Assembly: GCA_903824665.1 (NCBI GenBank)
Contig: CAIJXT010000003.1
Location: 62,001-126,000, forward strand
Source of the DNA: an uncultured Bacteroidota bacterium
GTDB taxonomy: Bacteria; Bacteroidota; Bacteroidia; Chitinophagales; Chitinophagaceae
Reading direction: 5' to 3'
DNA length: 64,000 nt
Of this stretch, positions 1-10,367 are shown piece by piece. Position 1 is the first letter of the stretch, and each line of letters opens with the position of its first letter. Made by a program: the position numbers and the translations under genes. Below the pieces are notes generated by a model. It worked only from the letters and a program-made list of their open reading frames with translations, ran no database searches and was not told the DNA's origin.

Positions 1-3000
1 AGACGGAGCAGCACATACTTCGCTGCTAGTCATTGTTACGCTCACCACGTCTTCATCTGTAGGAACATACTGGTAAGTGCTAAGGCCAAGACCTACATTC
101 ACACCGTTTACCTGCCACTGATACGCTGGAGTTGAACCGCCGTTAACTGAAGCTGCAGTGAACGTAGTGAGTACTCCGATACAAACCGTAGTACCTGCAC
201 TTGATGTTACTGTAACAGCAGGAGTAACAGCAGGGCTCATTGATATTGTTACACTGCCAGCCATCGTGTTTGTGCAAGAGCTAGTTGTGTTTGTCGCTTT
301 TACAGTGTACACACCAGCACCAGTCTGAGGTCCGAAGCTGATAGCTCCACCACCTGCAACTACTGTACCAGTAGCAACACCATCTTTATACAACTGATAG
401 TTGATACCAGCATCTGAGTTGCTCATTCCAACTGGCAGACCAACTGAAGTTGCAGAAGCGCAATAGTGTCCGCCGCCTGTAACCGCGTAAGCAATTGGCA
501 ATGCGTTAGCAATCACTGCTACTGTACCAGTCATTGAAGTTGAACAACCGTTAGATGTGCTGGTTGCCATTACACCGTAGTTACCGCTTGCTGTCTGCAA
601 ACCGAAGCTCAACGGATTGCCGTCGCCTGCGAGAATTGCACCTGTAACAGGAGCTATGCCATTGTACAACTGGTAGTTAGTACCTGTGTTAGAACCTGCA
701 AGGCCTACACTCATACCTGCACCACCAGCGCAGTATTGACCACCGCCTATTACTGCATGCAATTCAGGAAGTGCGTTCACTACTACTGTAGCATCGCCGC
801 TCATCATATTGGTACAACCTGTTGTAGTATTTGTTGCAGAAACCATGTAAGTACCGGCAGCTGTCTGTGAACCGAAGCTCAGCGATGCACCTGTACCGGC
901 AACAACACCACCTACCAAGGCTGCACCATTGTGCAACTGATAGTTGACACCGATTGCAGATCCAAGTATACCAACTACCACACCAGCACCACCAGCGCAG
1001 TATTGACCGCCACCGCTAACAGGGTAAGCGAAAGGCAGCTCGTTTTCTGTAACAACCAGTGAACCAGTCATTGTGTTAGTACATGTTGTAGAAAGGTTTG
1101 TGGCCATTACAACATAGGTTCCTGCAGTGTGCTGTCCGAAAGTAAGCGGAGTACCAGTACCAGCTACCGGAGCACCAACTGCTCCAAGAGCGTTGTAGAG
1201 CTGGTAATTAACACCAACTGTAGAACCATTTAGATTGATCACCGCACCGGCAGTACCAGCGCAATAACCACCACCACCTGTCATTGTGAATGCTGTAGGC
1301 AAAGAATTAACTACTACAGAAGCACTGCCTGACATTGTAGCTGAGCAAGCTGTACCGTTGTCGCTTGCAACAACTGTATACATACCTGGTGCAGTCTGTG
1401 GACCGAAGTCGATCATAGTACCTGTACCAGCAATTGCAGAACCTGCAGCTGCAGTCCCATTGAACAACTGATAACTCTTACCAGTCTCTGAACCATTGAG
1501 GAAGATAGTAACACCTGCATCACCGGCGCAATAGCTGCTGGCGCTTGCCAGTACTGCGAAGTTACCAGGAAGGTCGTTAACTATCACTGTAGCATCACCG
1601 TTCATCATGTTAGTGCAACCAGTCACTGTATTTTCAGCAGCAACATCGTAGACACCTGCAGCTGTCTGCATACCGAAAGAAATTGCATCTCCTGTACCAG
1701 CTACTATGCTTCCAACAGGATTGCCAGCAAGCATCAGCTGATAGTTGATACCAGTTGCAGAGCTATTGAGACCAACTGCAACTCCAGTACCACCAGCGCA
1801 ATAGCTACCACCACCTGTTACGTTCTGAGCAACTGGCAGAGCGTTAACGATCACGGTAGCTGCACCGGTCATTTCTGAGGTACATGTTGTGATCGTATTG
1901 GTAGCCATTACTTTGTATGTACCAGCAACAGTCTGAAGACCGAAGTTAATGGCACCACCTACAGAAGTAACCGGAGCACCAACAGCAGTTGTGCCATTGT
2001 ACAATTGATATTCGATATCGGCAGTAGAGTTGTTGAGCATTACTGCTACACCAGCATCTCCTGCACACAAACTACCACCACCTGTAACATTGTAGGCGGT
2101 AGGCAGATCATTAACTATAATGCTTGCACCACCTGTCATTGGGTTGGTACAACCAGTAGTATTGTTAGTTGCCAACACTGTGTAAGCACCCGCTACTGTC
2201 TGAGGACCGAAGCTGATAGCACCACCGTTGCCTGCAACCGGACTACCCATTGCAACACCACCGAAGTACAGCTGATAAGAGATACCAGTGTTTGATGGGA
2301 ACAGACCGATTGTTCTGCCTGTGCCACCATTACAGTATTCACCACCGCCGTTTACTGCGTACTGAGTTGGGAGCGGATTAACCACCACTGCAGCGCTACC
2401 GTTCATATAAACATCACAACCAGTAAGGTCGTTTGTAGCGATGATCATGTATGTACCAGCTACAGTCTGCAGACCGAAGTTTACAGGGATACCAGCTCCG
2501 ATCATTGGTGTACCTACCGGATCTGTACCATTGTACAGCTGATAAGAAATACCATTTGTTGAAGAACTGAGCACAACACCTACACCGGCATCACCTGCGC
2601 AATAGCTACCACCACCTGTTACATTATAAACAGCTGGAAGTGCATTCACACCGATGTTGGCGCTACCTGTCATAGTATTAGTACAACCAGTAAGGGCGTT
2701 TGTTGCTTTTACTGTGTAGTTGCCTGCAGTAGTCTGGAGACCGAAAGAAATTGTACCGTTGTTACCTGGTATCGGACCACCTACTGTGGTAGTTCCAAGA
2801 TACAATTGGTAATTGATACCAGTGTTAGAACCATTGAGGCCAACAGCCATACCATTGTCATCAGCGCAGTAGTTACCACCACCTGTAACAGTGTAAGCAG
2901 TAGGCTGTGCATTTACGTTTACATTAACCGCGCCGCTCATATTGCGTACGCAGCCAGTAGTACCGTTGGTTGCCATAACAGTGTATGTTCCTGCAGCGGT

Positions 3001-6000
3001 CTGATTGCCGAAGCTGATCGGAGCACCTGTACCAGGAACCGGAGCACCAACAGGAGTAGAACCATTGTACAACTGATAGTTGATACCTGAATTAGAGCTG
3101 TTAAGCGTTACGAGTGCACCAGCAGAACCCTGACAGATTGTGCCGCCGCCTGCAACTGTATGCACCAATGGAAGTGCATTGATAGATACTGAAGCTGTGC
3201 CGGACATTGCGTTCGTACAACCTGTGCTGATCGTAGTAGCGAGTACAGAGTAAGTACCTGTGCCGGTGAAAGAACCGAAATCGATAGCATCACCAGTTCC
3301 CAACTGAGGTGTACCTGCAGTACCTGTACCGTTATACAACTGATAGCTAGCACCAGGAGTTGAACTGCTCAGACCGATGTTGACACCTGTACCACCATTG
3401 CAATATGAACCACCGCCTGTAACTGTGTGTACAGTTGGGAGGGTGTTTACATTGATAACTGCAGCACCCAACATATTAGAGAAACAAGTAGTTGCTGGAT
3501 TGTAACCGATAACGCTGTAAGTACCGCCTGCTGTTTTCAGACCGAAGTCGAGAGCAAGACCAGTACCTGAAACCAGTGAACCAACCGGAGTAGAGCCATT
3601 ATATAATTGGTAAGCGCTACCTGAATTAGAACCACTGAGACCAATATGCTGACCAACACCGCCAGAGCAATAGTTACCGCCACCTGTTACAGCGTATACT
3701 GTAGGCAATGGGTTGATAACTACTGAAGCGCTGCCCGCCATTGTGCTGGAGCATGAAGTGATGCCGTTAGTTGCAGCTACAAAGTAAGTACCCGCAGTTG
3801 TCTGTGCACCAAAATCAAGCGCAGCACCTGTACCTGTAACAGCAGTACCTACTGGCAGTGTACCGTTCATCAACTGGTAGCTGATACCGCTTGATGAACC
3901 GCTGAGCATAACATTAACACCAGTACCACCGGCGCAATAATTACCACCACCTGTTACTGTGTAAACAACCGGAGCCGGATTTGAAGAAACCGTAGCAAAA
4001 CCGGTCATATTGTTTGTACAACCTGTTGTAGCGTTTGTAGCAGAAACCATGTATGTGCCGGTTGCTGTCTGAACACCAAGGCTCAGTGCAGCATTTGTAC
4101 CAGCCACCATGCTGCCAACTGCAGTGGTACCATTGTACAACTGGTAGTTAACACCAGTAGATGAACTACTAAGACCAACAGTAACACCTGTTGTACCCGC
4201 GCAATAAACACCACCACCGGTCACTGTCTGAGCGATTGGGAGTGTGTTCACTACAACCGTAGCAGAACCTGACATGTTTCTTACACATCCGTTTGTGTTA
4301 GTAGCTACAACTGTATAAGTAGAACCTACGAGTTGAGCACCGAAAGTGATTGCAGTTCCAGTACCAGGAACAGCAGCACCGATAGCAGCAGCACCATCAT
4401 ACAACTGATATGTTGCATTGATTTCTGATCCTGACAATCCGATGTTAACACCAGTACCACCGTTGCAATAGCTACCACCACCAGTCACAGCATAAGCAAC
4501 AGGCAATGGATTGATTGCAATTGTAGCGTCACCTAGCATCATCTTCGTACAACCTGTAAGTGGATTTGTTGCAATTACAGAATAAGTACCTGCCGCTGTG
4601 TTAAGACCAAATGAAATTGGCAAATTTGTACCAGCCACTGGCAGACCTACTGCAGTTGCACCATTGTACAACTGATAATTGATACCAGATGTTGAGTTGA
4701 GCAATCCGATTGTTATACCTGAACCACCAGCGCAATAGCTGCTGCCGGAAGCATTAACTGTATGCTGCAAAGGAAGTGTGTTAACCGTAACAACTGCATT
4801 ACCCGACATAGGCTGCGTACAAGCTGTTGTAGCATTGTTTGCCTGAACCGTATAAGTACCAGCTGCAGTCATGTTGCCGAAAGACAACGGGCTGCCTGTA
4901 CCAGGAATAACACTTACCAGAGAAGAACCATTGAATAAGCTATAGTTAACACCTGTAGTAGATGAGCTTAAACCTACTGCAACACCTGTGCCACCAGCGC
5001 AATAGCTGCCAGTGCCTGTAACAGGATAAATAGTAGGGAGTGGGTTGATACCGATAGAGGCACTGCCACTCATATTATTAGTACAGTTTGTTGTTGTATT
5101 GAGAGCGAACACGGTATAAGTACCAGAGAGTGTCTGCACACCGAAACTGATCGGCAGGTTGGTACCTGCAACCGGAGCTCCGATAAGTGTTGCACCATTG
5201 TAGAGGTAGTAGCTAACACCAGGTGTAGAACCACCCACACCTACTGCGATACCCGTACCACCGGCGCAATAGTTGCCGCCGCCAGTTACCGGATAAATAG
5301 TAGGAAGAGCGTTAACAGAAATTACTGCAGAACCAGCCTGAGTAGCTGTACAACCTGTAAGCAGATTAGATGCAACAACAGTGTATACACCTTCTTCTGT
5401 CTGATAACCGAAGTTCAAATTGCTACCTGAACCGGCAACAGGACCACCTACAGGGATACCTGAGCGATACAACTGATAGTTAACACCTGGCTGTGAACCA
5501 GACAATGTAACTGTAGCACCTATCGCACCAGTGCAGTATCCGCCGCCACCGCCAACTGTAAATGCCGTTGGTGTTGCGTTGATATTGATTACTGCACTAC
5601 CTGACATATTTGAAGTACAAGTAGTAGCAGGATTTGTTGCTGAAACAGTATAAGTACCTGCTGTGGTATAGCTACCGAAACTCAGCGCAGCACCTGTACC
5701 AGCTACCGGAGCACCGACTGTTGAAGAACCAATGTACAATTGGTAGTTAACACCTGCTGTAGAACCGTTCAAAGTAACGATACCACCAGTACCACCAGCA
5801 CAATATGTAGTGCTGCCACCTGTAGTAAACACCGGTGGAGTAGCATTCATAATTACTGTAGCTGTTCCGGTCATTGCTGCAGAACAACCAGAAGTTGTTG
5901 CAAGCACTGAGTAAATGCCTGTAGATGTCTGGTTGCCGAAGCTGATAACAGCGCCGGTACCAGCAACAGGAGAACCTACTGTAGACGCACCATTATATAA

Positions 6001-9000
6001 CTGATAAGAAACGCCGCTTGCAGAACCAGCCAGGCCCACCGCAACACCCGAACCACCAGAGCAGTAGTTACCACCACCAGTTACATTGAATGCAACGGGC
6101 AATGCTGTAACGCCAACTGTAGCTGATCCTGACATATTGTTTGAACAACCAGTAGCAGTTACGGTAGCAGATACTGTATATGTACCTGCAGAAGTCATAT
6201 TTCCAAAAGACAATGCAGCATTGGTACCACCAACGGTAGATACCGGTGCAGCACCATTGTAAAGCGTATACTGTGTACCTGAGCTACCGAAGCTAAGGCC
6301 AACCGCCACTCCTGAACCACCTGCACAATAGTTACCACCACCGCTTACAGAATAGCTGGTAGGCAGTGGGTTGATGATAACAGAAGGTGTACCTGTCTGA
6401 GAAGTAGCGCATGAAGTACCGGGGCTGGCGATTGCCATATAAGTACCAGATGCAGTGAAAACACCAAAACTGAATGGAGCGCCAGTACCCAATATCGGGC
6501 TACCAACTGGTGCTGCACCATTATAAAGCTGGTAGAACACACCGTTGTCTGAACTGCTCAGATTGATTGTAACACCAGTACCACCTACGCAGTATCCACC
6601 ACCGCCAGAAAGCGTGTAAGTACCCGGCGTGAACGGAGCAAGAACGTCAACTGTATCCAGCATTCCACGCTGGCATGAACTGCTGGTGTTTGTAGCGCGA
6701 ACGGTATAAGCACCTACAGTAGCCTGTGGGCCGAAACTGATTGCAGCACCAGTACCAGCTACCGGACTACCTACAGCGGTAGTACCCTGATACAACTGGT
6801 ATGTGTTTCCAGCGGCGCTACCTGACAGGCCAACTACTGCACCGCCATCAGCAACGCAGTATGTACCACCACCGGTAACGGTATGGAGTGGGGCATTTGC
6901 ACCCATTGTGAAACTTGCTGTATTGCTGATTGTTGTATTAACTGTACAGCCTGCAGCGTTAGTAACTGAATTTATTGTAAGATTTGTAAGACCGCTCGCA
7001 GTAAGCACCGAAGCAGGGATTGCGAATGTTCCGCTGGTTGCACCCATTGTCACGGTTGAAGTATTACCCGGGAAAACGTTTGCACCAGACAAAGAGTAAT
7101 TAACTGTGAATGTCCCAGCACCCATTGATGTACTGTTCAACTGACCTGTAGTTGCATTGCCAAGACAAACATTTACTGCAGATGGTGAAGTAAAGTTGGT
7201 GATGTTTGGATTAGCGCTCACATTAAATGCAGCAGTGTTGGAACTAGCTACGTTTGTAAAGCAGGTAGATGCATTTGTGATTCTTGTAATAGTTACCGTG
7301 TTGGCACCTATATTCGGCAATAAGCCAGCAGGAATTGTAAATGTACCGTTTGATGCACCCATTGTAAGGGTAGCGGTATTGTTGGATGAAGTGTTGGCAC
7401 CTGAAATATTAAATGTTGCGGTATAAGTACCTGCACCCAGAGACGTACTATTTACCGTTACTGTAGAACTACCGCCACCACATGCATTTGTTGCTGTTGG
7501 TGATGTGAAGTTGGTAAGATTCGGATTAGCATTTACGCCGAAAGTAGCTGTATTGCTGCTTGCCGGGCTGGTAACGCAGGTGAGTGCATTCTGAATACCA
7601 GTGATGGTAACAGTAGTAGATCCTGAATTGGGCAGCGAACCAGATGGAATCGTGAATGTTCCGTTTGATGCACCCATTGTCAGTACTGCTGTGCTCGAAC
7701 CGGTATTAGCACCAGACAAAGTGAACTGTGCCGTGTAAGAGCCAGCACCCAGCGAAGTAGAATTGACAGTAACTACAGAACCAGAACCAACACAAACCGT
7801 AGTAGCTGTTGGTGATGTGAAGTTAGATAAGTTAGGCGCAGCCTGCACTGTAACTGTTCTTCCTACACCACAACCTGTAGCGAATGTATAAGATATAGAA
7901 GTGTTGCCCGCGAGTATACCGCCAACCAAACCAGTCGCAGCATTTACAGATGCTGTACCAGCTGCAGCACTAGACCAGGTACCGCCAGTTGACAAAGTAG
8001 AAAAAGTGGTGGTTGAAGTAGCACAAACAGTTTGTGTACCTGCAATTGCCAATGGGAATGGATTTACCGTTCTTACGATCGGTGTATTGGCAGTACAACC
8101 TGCGGCTGTAGCTGAAGCCGTGTACGTAGTAGTAGAAGCCGGATTAGAAAATACGGTTGTAATACTTGTGCCGGTATAAGGAATAGTAAGACCAGCGTCT
8201 GTAAACAAACCCGCTGTTGGTGCCCAACTGTATGTAATCGGCAAGGTATAAGTAATAGTCAACGTCCAGTTATTGAGCGTTGGTGCGTCACCGCCAAACT
8301 GGTCATACATTGCCAACACCCAGTTGCCGGTTGGCACACTGAACAGGTTTGCAAATGAAGATACATTGGAGACATTACCTGTAGGCCCTACTCCAACCGT
8401 AGCGGTTGGCGCCCATGTTCCCGTAAATGGTGCTGCGCCGGTGCCCAGGCCTGTAACTCCGGAGGAGCTGATAACCATGTTAGTAAAGTTATCGGCACTA
8501 CCACCATGGGAATTAAACAAATTCAATATATTACCATTTGGCGCTCTGAGGTTAAAGATCATATCGCTAACCCAGGTATGTGCCATGTTAATAGTGACAG
8601 ATACACCGGTAACAGTTGCACCGGCAGGGACTGACGCTGCGAGTGTGTGGGTACCTCCGGCAATATTTCCATCAAGAACTGCAAGATTTATTGTACCGGA
8701 AGCCACTGATACCGGTGTCATCGTAGCCGCAGAACTCAATGTTGTACTTGTTCCTGCACAAGCGGCTGATGATGTTGGCGTTACAGTAAGAACCGGAGAC
8801 GGATTAACGTTACGAACAGATGTTGCTGTATTTGAACATCCCGCTGTTGTTCCGGTAACCGTATATGTAATTGGTGAAGGATTGCCTGAATAAACTATAC
8901 CGAGGTTGGTACCTGTGTATGGTGTTGTAAGGCCAATATCAGTAAAAAGGTTGGTAGTTGGTGACCAAACAAATGCAGGTGTCGTTGTGTAGGTTATTCT

Positions 9001-10227
9001 TACGCTCCACGAAATAAGTGTTGGCACATCGCCACTGAACTGATCTCTCATGGCCAGCACCCAGTCTCCATTACCAACGCTAAACAATGATGAGAATGTG
9101 GCAACATTCGAAATGAAACCAGTTGGTCCGGCCCCAATTGTTGCGAACGGCGAGAATGTACCCGTAAAAGGTGGCGCTCCAGTAGAAATGTTAGGACCAC
9201 CGGCCGAACTAAAAACGGTGTTGGTAAGGTTATCGCCCGAACCACCCTGACCATTAAACAGATTAAGGATATTTCCATTAGGCGCCTTGAGGTTGATCTG
9301 CATATCACTTACCCAAGTGTGACTCATATTCACAGTCACAGCAATACCGGTTACAGTAGCACCCGCTGGAATCGCTGTTGTATTGAGCGTATTGATACCA
9401 CCTGCAACATTCGCATCAAGTATTACCTGATTAACAACACCGGAAGACAAGTCAAGAATATTATTACCCGTTCCTGTAGCAGTCATAGTAGATGGAGCTG
9501 CACCACAAACGGTTGTTGTTGCCGGTGCAACTGCAACCGTAGGGATTGACTGACAGTAAGTAAGAGAGATTTCATCTACAGCAGGGTTTCCGGCAGTACC
9601 GAACTGATCAGCATTGGTAAATGTAAAGCAGAGCCGTATTGTCTGACCTGCATAAGCTGTCAGGTTTAACAATGCACCAGAAGTCGCGTTTCCTGTTGCT
9701 GCAGTTGCTGAATTGATTGTGATAAATGAAGGAATTACATTCGAGTTCTCATACAATTTCGAAGTAACACCAGGAGGTATCGCACCAGTTGTTCCGGTGA
9801 ATGGGTATGCCGGAGTGTACGAACCAGTGGTTGGTGTAATCGAAGTTGGATAAATCGACACACAAAAACGATCCCAAAGGGGCTCGGATGTTGTGTAACG
9901 CAATTTGAACGACAAAAGCACCTGACTGGCACCTGCCGGTATTGTTACATCCCTGTAAATGTGATTGGTTGTTGGGGCACCGTTGCCACCATTGTTATCG
10001 GCTACAGACTGTCCAACATAACAACCTCTGGATCCTGAAGACACGGCAACCGAACCAACGTACCATGCATTAATAGAAGCATGACCAGCATAGGTCCATC
10101 CATTCGCGGCGAGGGTTGTTCCGGTTTCAAACCCACCATCACCATTGGGGTCAATCAACGTGATTAGTTGACCAAAACCCACCATGCTCATAGAGCTCAA
10201 TAGCAACATCAAAAATAATCGTTTCAT
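1..10227 (-). CDS. Giant repetitive surface adhesin, C-terminus outside window
   Basis: The frame is open from ATG 10227 to the left edge: 3,409 residues are visible and the protein continues. Residues 1-20 (MKRLFLMLLLSS..., ending GFGQ) look like a signal peptide; an in-frame ATG lies two codons upstream at 10233. In order follow an N-terminal domain (to ~215), two P-domain-like units (~250-410 and ~495-656), a BIG2-like unit (~725-793), three ~103-residue repeats (~795-1110), 25 tandem ~89-residue Ig-like repeats (~1111-3330), and the start of a PKD-like unit. Each Ig-like repeat carries a GGGxYCAGG-type motif and a YQLYNG-type strand. Tandem Ig repeats in Bacteroidota are usual for cell-surface or secreted adhesins exported by T9SS, with a C-terminal sorting domain. 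That domain would lie outside the window, so T9SS export is inferred. The adhesin role is also inferred; no ligand can be named. Confidence 0.85.
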   Translation of the reverse strand, partial: MKRLFLMLLLSSMSMVGFGQLITLIDPNGDGGFETGTTLAANGWTYAGHASINAWYVGSVAVSSGSRGCYVGQSVADNNGGNGAPTTNHIYRDVTIPAGASQVLLSFKLRYTTSEPLWDRFCVSIYPTSITPTTGSYTPAYPFTGTTGAIPPGVTSKLYENSNVIPSFITINSATAATGNATSGALLNLTAYAGQTIRLCFTFTNADQFGTAGNPAVDEISLTYCQSIPTVAVAPATTTVCGAAPSTMTATGTGNNILDLSSGVVNQVILDANVAGGINTLNTTAIPAGATVTGIAVTVNMSHTWVSDMQINLKAPNGNILNLFNGQGGSGDNLTNTVFSSAGGPNISTGAPPFTGTFSPFATIGAGPTGFISNVATFSSLFSVGNGDWVLAMRDQFSGDVPTLISWSVRITYTTTPAFVWSPTTNLFTDIGLTTPYTGTNLGIVYSGNPSPITYTVTGTTAGCSNTATSVRNVNPSPVLTVTPTSSAACAGTSTTLSSAATMTPVSVASGTINLAVLDGNIAGGTHTLAASVPAGATVTGVSVTINMAHTWVSDMIFNLRAPNGNILNLFNSHGGSADNFTNMVISSSGVTGLGTGAAPFTGTWAPTATVGVGPTGNVSNVSSFANLFSVPTGNWVLAMYDQFGGDAPTLNNWTLTITYTLPITYSWAPTAGLFTDAGLTIPYTGTSITTVFSNPASTTTYTASATAAGCTANTPIVRTVNPFPLAIAGTQTVCATSTTTFSTLSTGGTWSSAAAGTASVNAATGLVGGILAGNTSISYTFATGCGVGRTVTVQAAPNLSNFTSPTATTVCVGSGSVVTVNSTSLGAGSYTAQFTLSGANTGSSTAVLTMGASNGTFTIPSGSLPNSGSTTVTITGIQNALTCVTSPASSNTATFGVNANPNLTNFTSPTATNACGGGSSTVTVNSTSLGAGTYTATFNISGANTSSNNTATLTMGASNGTFTIPAGLLPNIGANTVTITRITNASTCFTNVASSNTAAFNVSANPNITNFTSPSAVNVCLGNATTGQLNSTSMGAGTFTVNYSLSGANVFPGNTSTVTMGATSGTFAIPASVLTASGLTNLTINSVTNAAGCTVNTTISNTASFTMGANAPLHTVTGGGTYCVADGGAVVGLSGSAAGNTYQLYQGTTAVGSPVAGTGAAISFGPQATVGAYTVRATNTSSSCQRGMLDTVDVLAPFTPGTYTLSGGGGYCVGGTGVTINLSSSDNGVFYQLYNGAAPVGSPILGTGAPFSFGVFTASGTYMAIASPGTSCATSQTGTPSVIINPLPTSYSVSGGGNYCAGGSGVAVGLSFGSSGTQYTLYNGAAPVSTVGGTNAALSFGNMTSAGTYTVSATVTATGCSNNMSGSATVGVTALPVAFNVTGGGNYCSGGSGVAVGLAGSASGVSYQLYNGASTVGSPVAGTGAVISFGNQTSTGIYSVLATTSGCSAAMTGTATVIMNATPPVFTTGGSTTYCAGGTGGIVTLNGSTAGVNYQLYIGSSTVGAPVAGTGAALSFGSYTTAGTYTVSATNPATTCTSNMSGSAVININATPTAFTVGGGGGYCTGAIGATVTLSGSQPGVNYQLYRSGIPVGGPVAGSGSNLNFGYQTEEGVYTVVASNLLTGCTATQAGSAVISVNALPTIYPVTGGGNYCAGGTGIAVGVGGSTPGVSYYLYNGATLIGAPVAGTNLPISFGVQTLSGTYTVFALNTTTNCTNNMSGSASIGINPLPTIYPVTGTGSYCAGGTGVAVGLSSSTTGVNYSLFNGSSLVSVIPGTGSPLSFGNMTAAGTYTVQANNATTACTQPMSGNAVVTVNTLPLQHTVNASGSSYCAGGSGITIGLLNSTSGINYQLYNGATAVGLPVAGTNLPISFGLNTAAGTYSVIATNPLTGCTKMMLGDATIAINPLPVAYAVTGGGSYCNGGTGVNIGLSGSEINATYQLYDGAAAIGAAVPGTGTAITFGAQLVGSTYTVVATNTNGCVRNMSGSATVVVNTLPIAQTVTGGGVYCAGTTGVTVGLSSSSTGVNYQLYNGTTAVGSMVAGTNAALSLGVQTATGTYMVSATNATTGCTNNMTGFATVSSNPAPVVYTVTGGGNYCAGGTGVNVMLSGSSSGISYQLMNGTLPVGTAVTGTGAALDFGAQTTAGTYFVAATNGITSCSSTMAGSASVVINPLPTVYAVTGGGNYCSGGVGQHIGLSGSNSGSAYQLYNGSTPVGSLVSGTGLALDFGLKTAGGTYSVIGYNPATTCFSNMLGAAVINVNTLPTVHTVTGGGSYCNGGTGVNIGLSSSTPGASYQLYNGTGTAGTPQLGTGDAIDFGSFTGTGTYSVLATTISTGCTNAMSGTASVSINALPLVHTVAGGGTICQGSAGALVTLNSSNSGINYQLYNGSTPVGAPVPGTGAPISFGNQTAAGTYTVMATNGTTGCVRNMSGAVNVNVNAQPTAYTVTGGGNYCADDNGMAVGLNGSNTGINYQLYLGTTTVGGPIPGNNGTISFGLQTTAGNYTVKATNALTGCTNTMTGSANIGVNALPAVYNVTGGGSYCAGDAGVGVVLSSSTNGISYQLYNGTDPVGTPMIGAGIPVNFGLQTVAGTYMIIATNDLTGCDVYMNGSAAVVVNPLPTQYAVNGGGEYCNGGTGRTIGLFPSNTGISYQLYFGGVAMGSPVAGNGGAISFGPQTVAGAYTVLATNNTTGCTNPMTGGASIIVNDLPTAYNVTGGGSLCAGDAGVAVMLNNSTADIEYQLYNGTTAVGAPVTSVGGAINFGLQTVAGTYKVMATNTITTCTSEMTGAATVIVNALPVAQNVTGGGSYCAGGTGVAVGLNSSATGINYQLMLAGNPVGSIVAGTGDAISFGMQTAAGVYDVAAENTVTGCTNMMNGDATVIVNDLPGNFAVLASASSYCAGDAGVTIFLNGSETGKSYQLFNGTAAAGSAIAGTGTMIDFGPQTAPGMYTVVASDNGTACSATMSGSASVVVNSLPTAFTMTGGGGYCAGTAGAVINLNGSTVGVNYQLYNALGAVGAPVAGTGTPLTFGQHTAGTYVVMATNLSTTCTNTMTGSLVVTENELPFAYPVSGGGQYCAGGAGVVVGILGSAIGVNYQLHNGAALVGGVVAGTGASLSFGSQTAAGTYMVSATNTTTGCTNMMSGDATVVVNALPELHAVIGGGQYCAGGAGMSVGLAGSNTGTNYQLYNGIAPVTGAILAGDGNPLSFGLQTASGNYGVMATSTSNGCSTSMTGTVAVIANALPIAYAVTGGGHYCASATSVGLPVGMSNSDAGINYQLYKDGVATGTVVAGGGAISFGPQTGAGVYTVKATNTTSSCTNTMAGSVTISMSPAVTPAVTVTSSAGTTVCIGVLTTFTAASVNGGSTPAYQWQVNGVNVGLGLSTYQYVPTDEDVVSVTMTSSEVCAAPS
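240..6905 (-). repeat. 25 tandem ~267-bp units encoding Ig-like repeats
   Basis: The codons for the GGG-x-Y-C motif recur near plus-strand positions 468, 733, 995, 1262, 1530, 1800, 2070, 2335, 2603, 2867, 3137, 3403, 3668, 3935, 4205, 4470, 4730, 5000, 5267, 5535, 5805, 6060, 6330, 6590 and 6858. The mean spacing is about 266 bp (89 codons). The units are diverged (TICQGS, SYCAGD, GYCTGA variants), so they are not a recent perfect expansion. Each unit also has two further Cys positions, around NTTTGCTN and YC, that could form a disulfide. The period and the coding frame are kept throughout. Confidence 0.9.
6895..7845 (-). repeat. Three ~103-residue repeats in the giant adhesin
   Basis: Three consecutive units of about 312 bp begin with an NFTSP motif and contain LSGAN, TMGASNGTF and SNTA landmarks (for example SLGAGTYTA in the second copy). 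They precede the 25-repeat array. They differ in sequence and length from the YCAGG repeats and are a separate repeat family within the same protein. Confidence 0.75.
8260..9480 (-). repeat. Duplicated P-domain-like (proprotein convertase P-type) units
   Basis: Two units at plus positions ~9000-9480 and ~8260-8745 share the order HTWVSDM, then APNGNILNLFN, a GGS-D-N segment, PFTGT, GPTG, a FSVxxGxW segment and a final W-x-(V/L)-x-I-TY strand. That order is typical of proprotein convertase P domains (PF01483), which are beta-sandwiches often found next to secreted proteases or adhesins. The family assignment is by eye from motif order; a profile search would settle it. Confidence 0.6.
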
Positions 10228-10324
10228 GTTCATGTATTTTAGAGACTTTTTACTTTTTTTTTAAAATCCTTGGGCTAATTTTTTTCGGAAAGAAGTGCCA
10301 AATTAATTGAATATCAGCATATTA

Positions 10325-10360
10325 TCAAAAAACTGTAACTTTTTTTATTTCTCAGTTACA
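10325..10360 (-). terminator. Weak hairpin with T-rich tail after the small lipoprotein
   Basis: On the minus strand a 7-bp stem (TGTAACT pairing with AGTTACA, arms 10354-10360 and 10334-10340) is followed by a T-rich run toward 10325. It lies between the lipoprotein stop and the adhesin start, so it could partly separate the two genes. The stem is short and the loop is 13 nt. Confidence 0.35.
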
Positions 10361-10367
10361 TATTTTG

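Noticed and set aside
240-6905. Regular ~267-bp repeats as a possible CRISPR array
   Set aside because: The period is far too long, the units are diverged, and one frame is open throughout; these are protein repeats.
8273-8893. 206-codon plus-strand open frame inside the adhesin
   Set aside because: It is antisense to the P-like domain coding frame, with a Pro/Val/Ala-rich product typical of a mirror frame.
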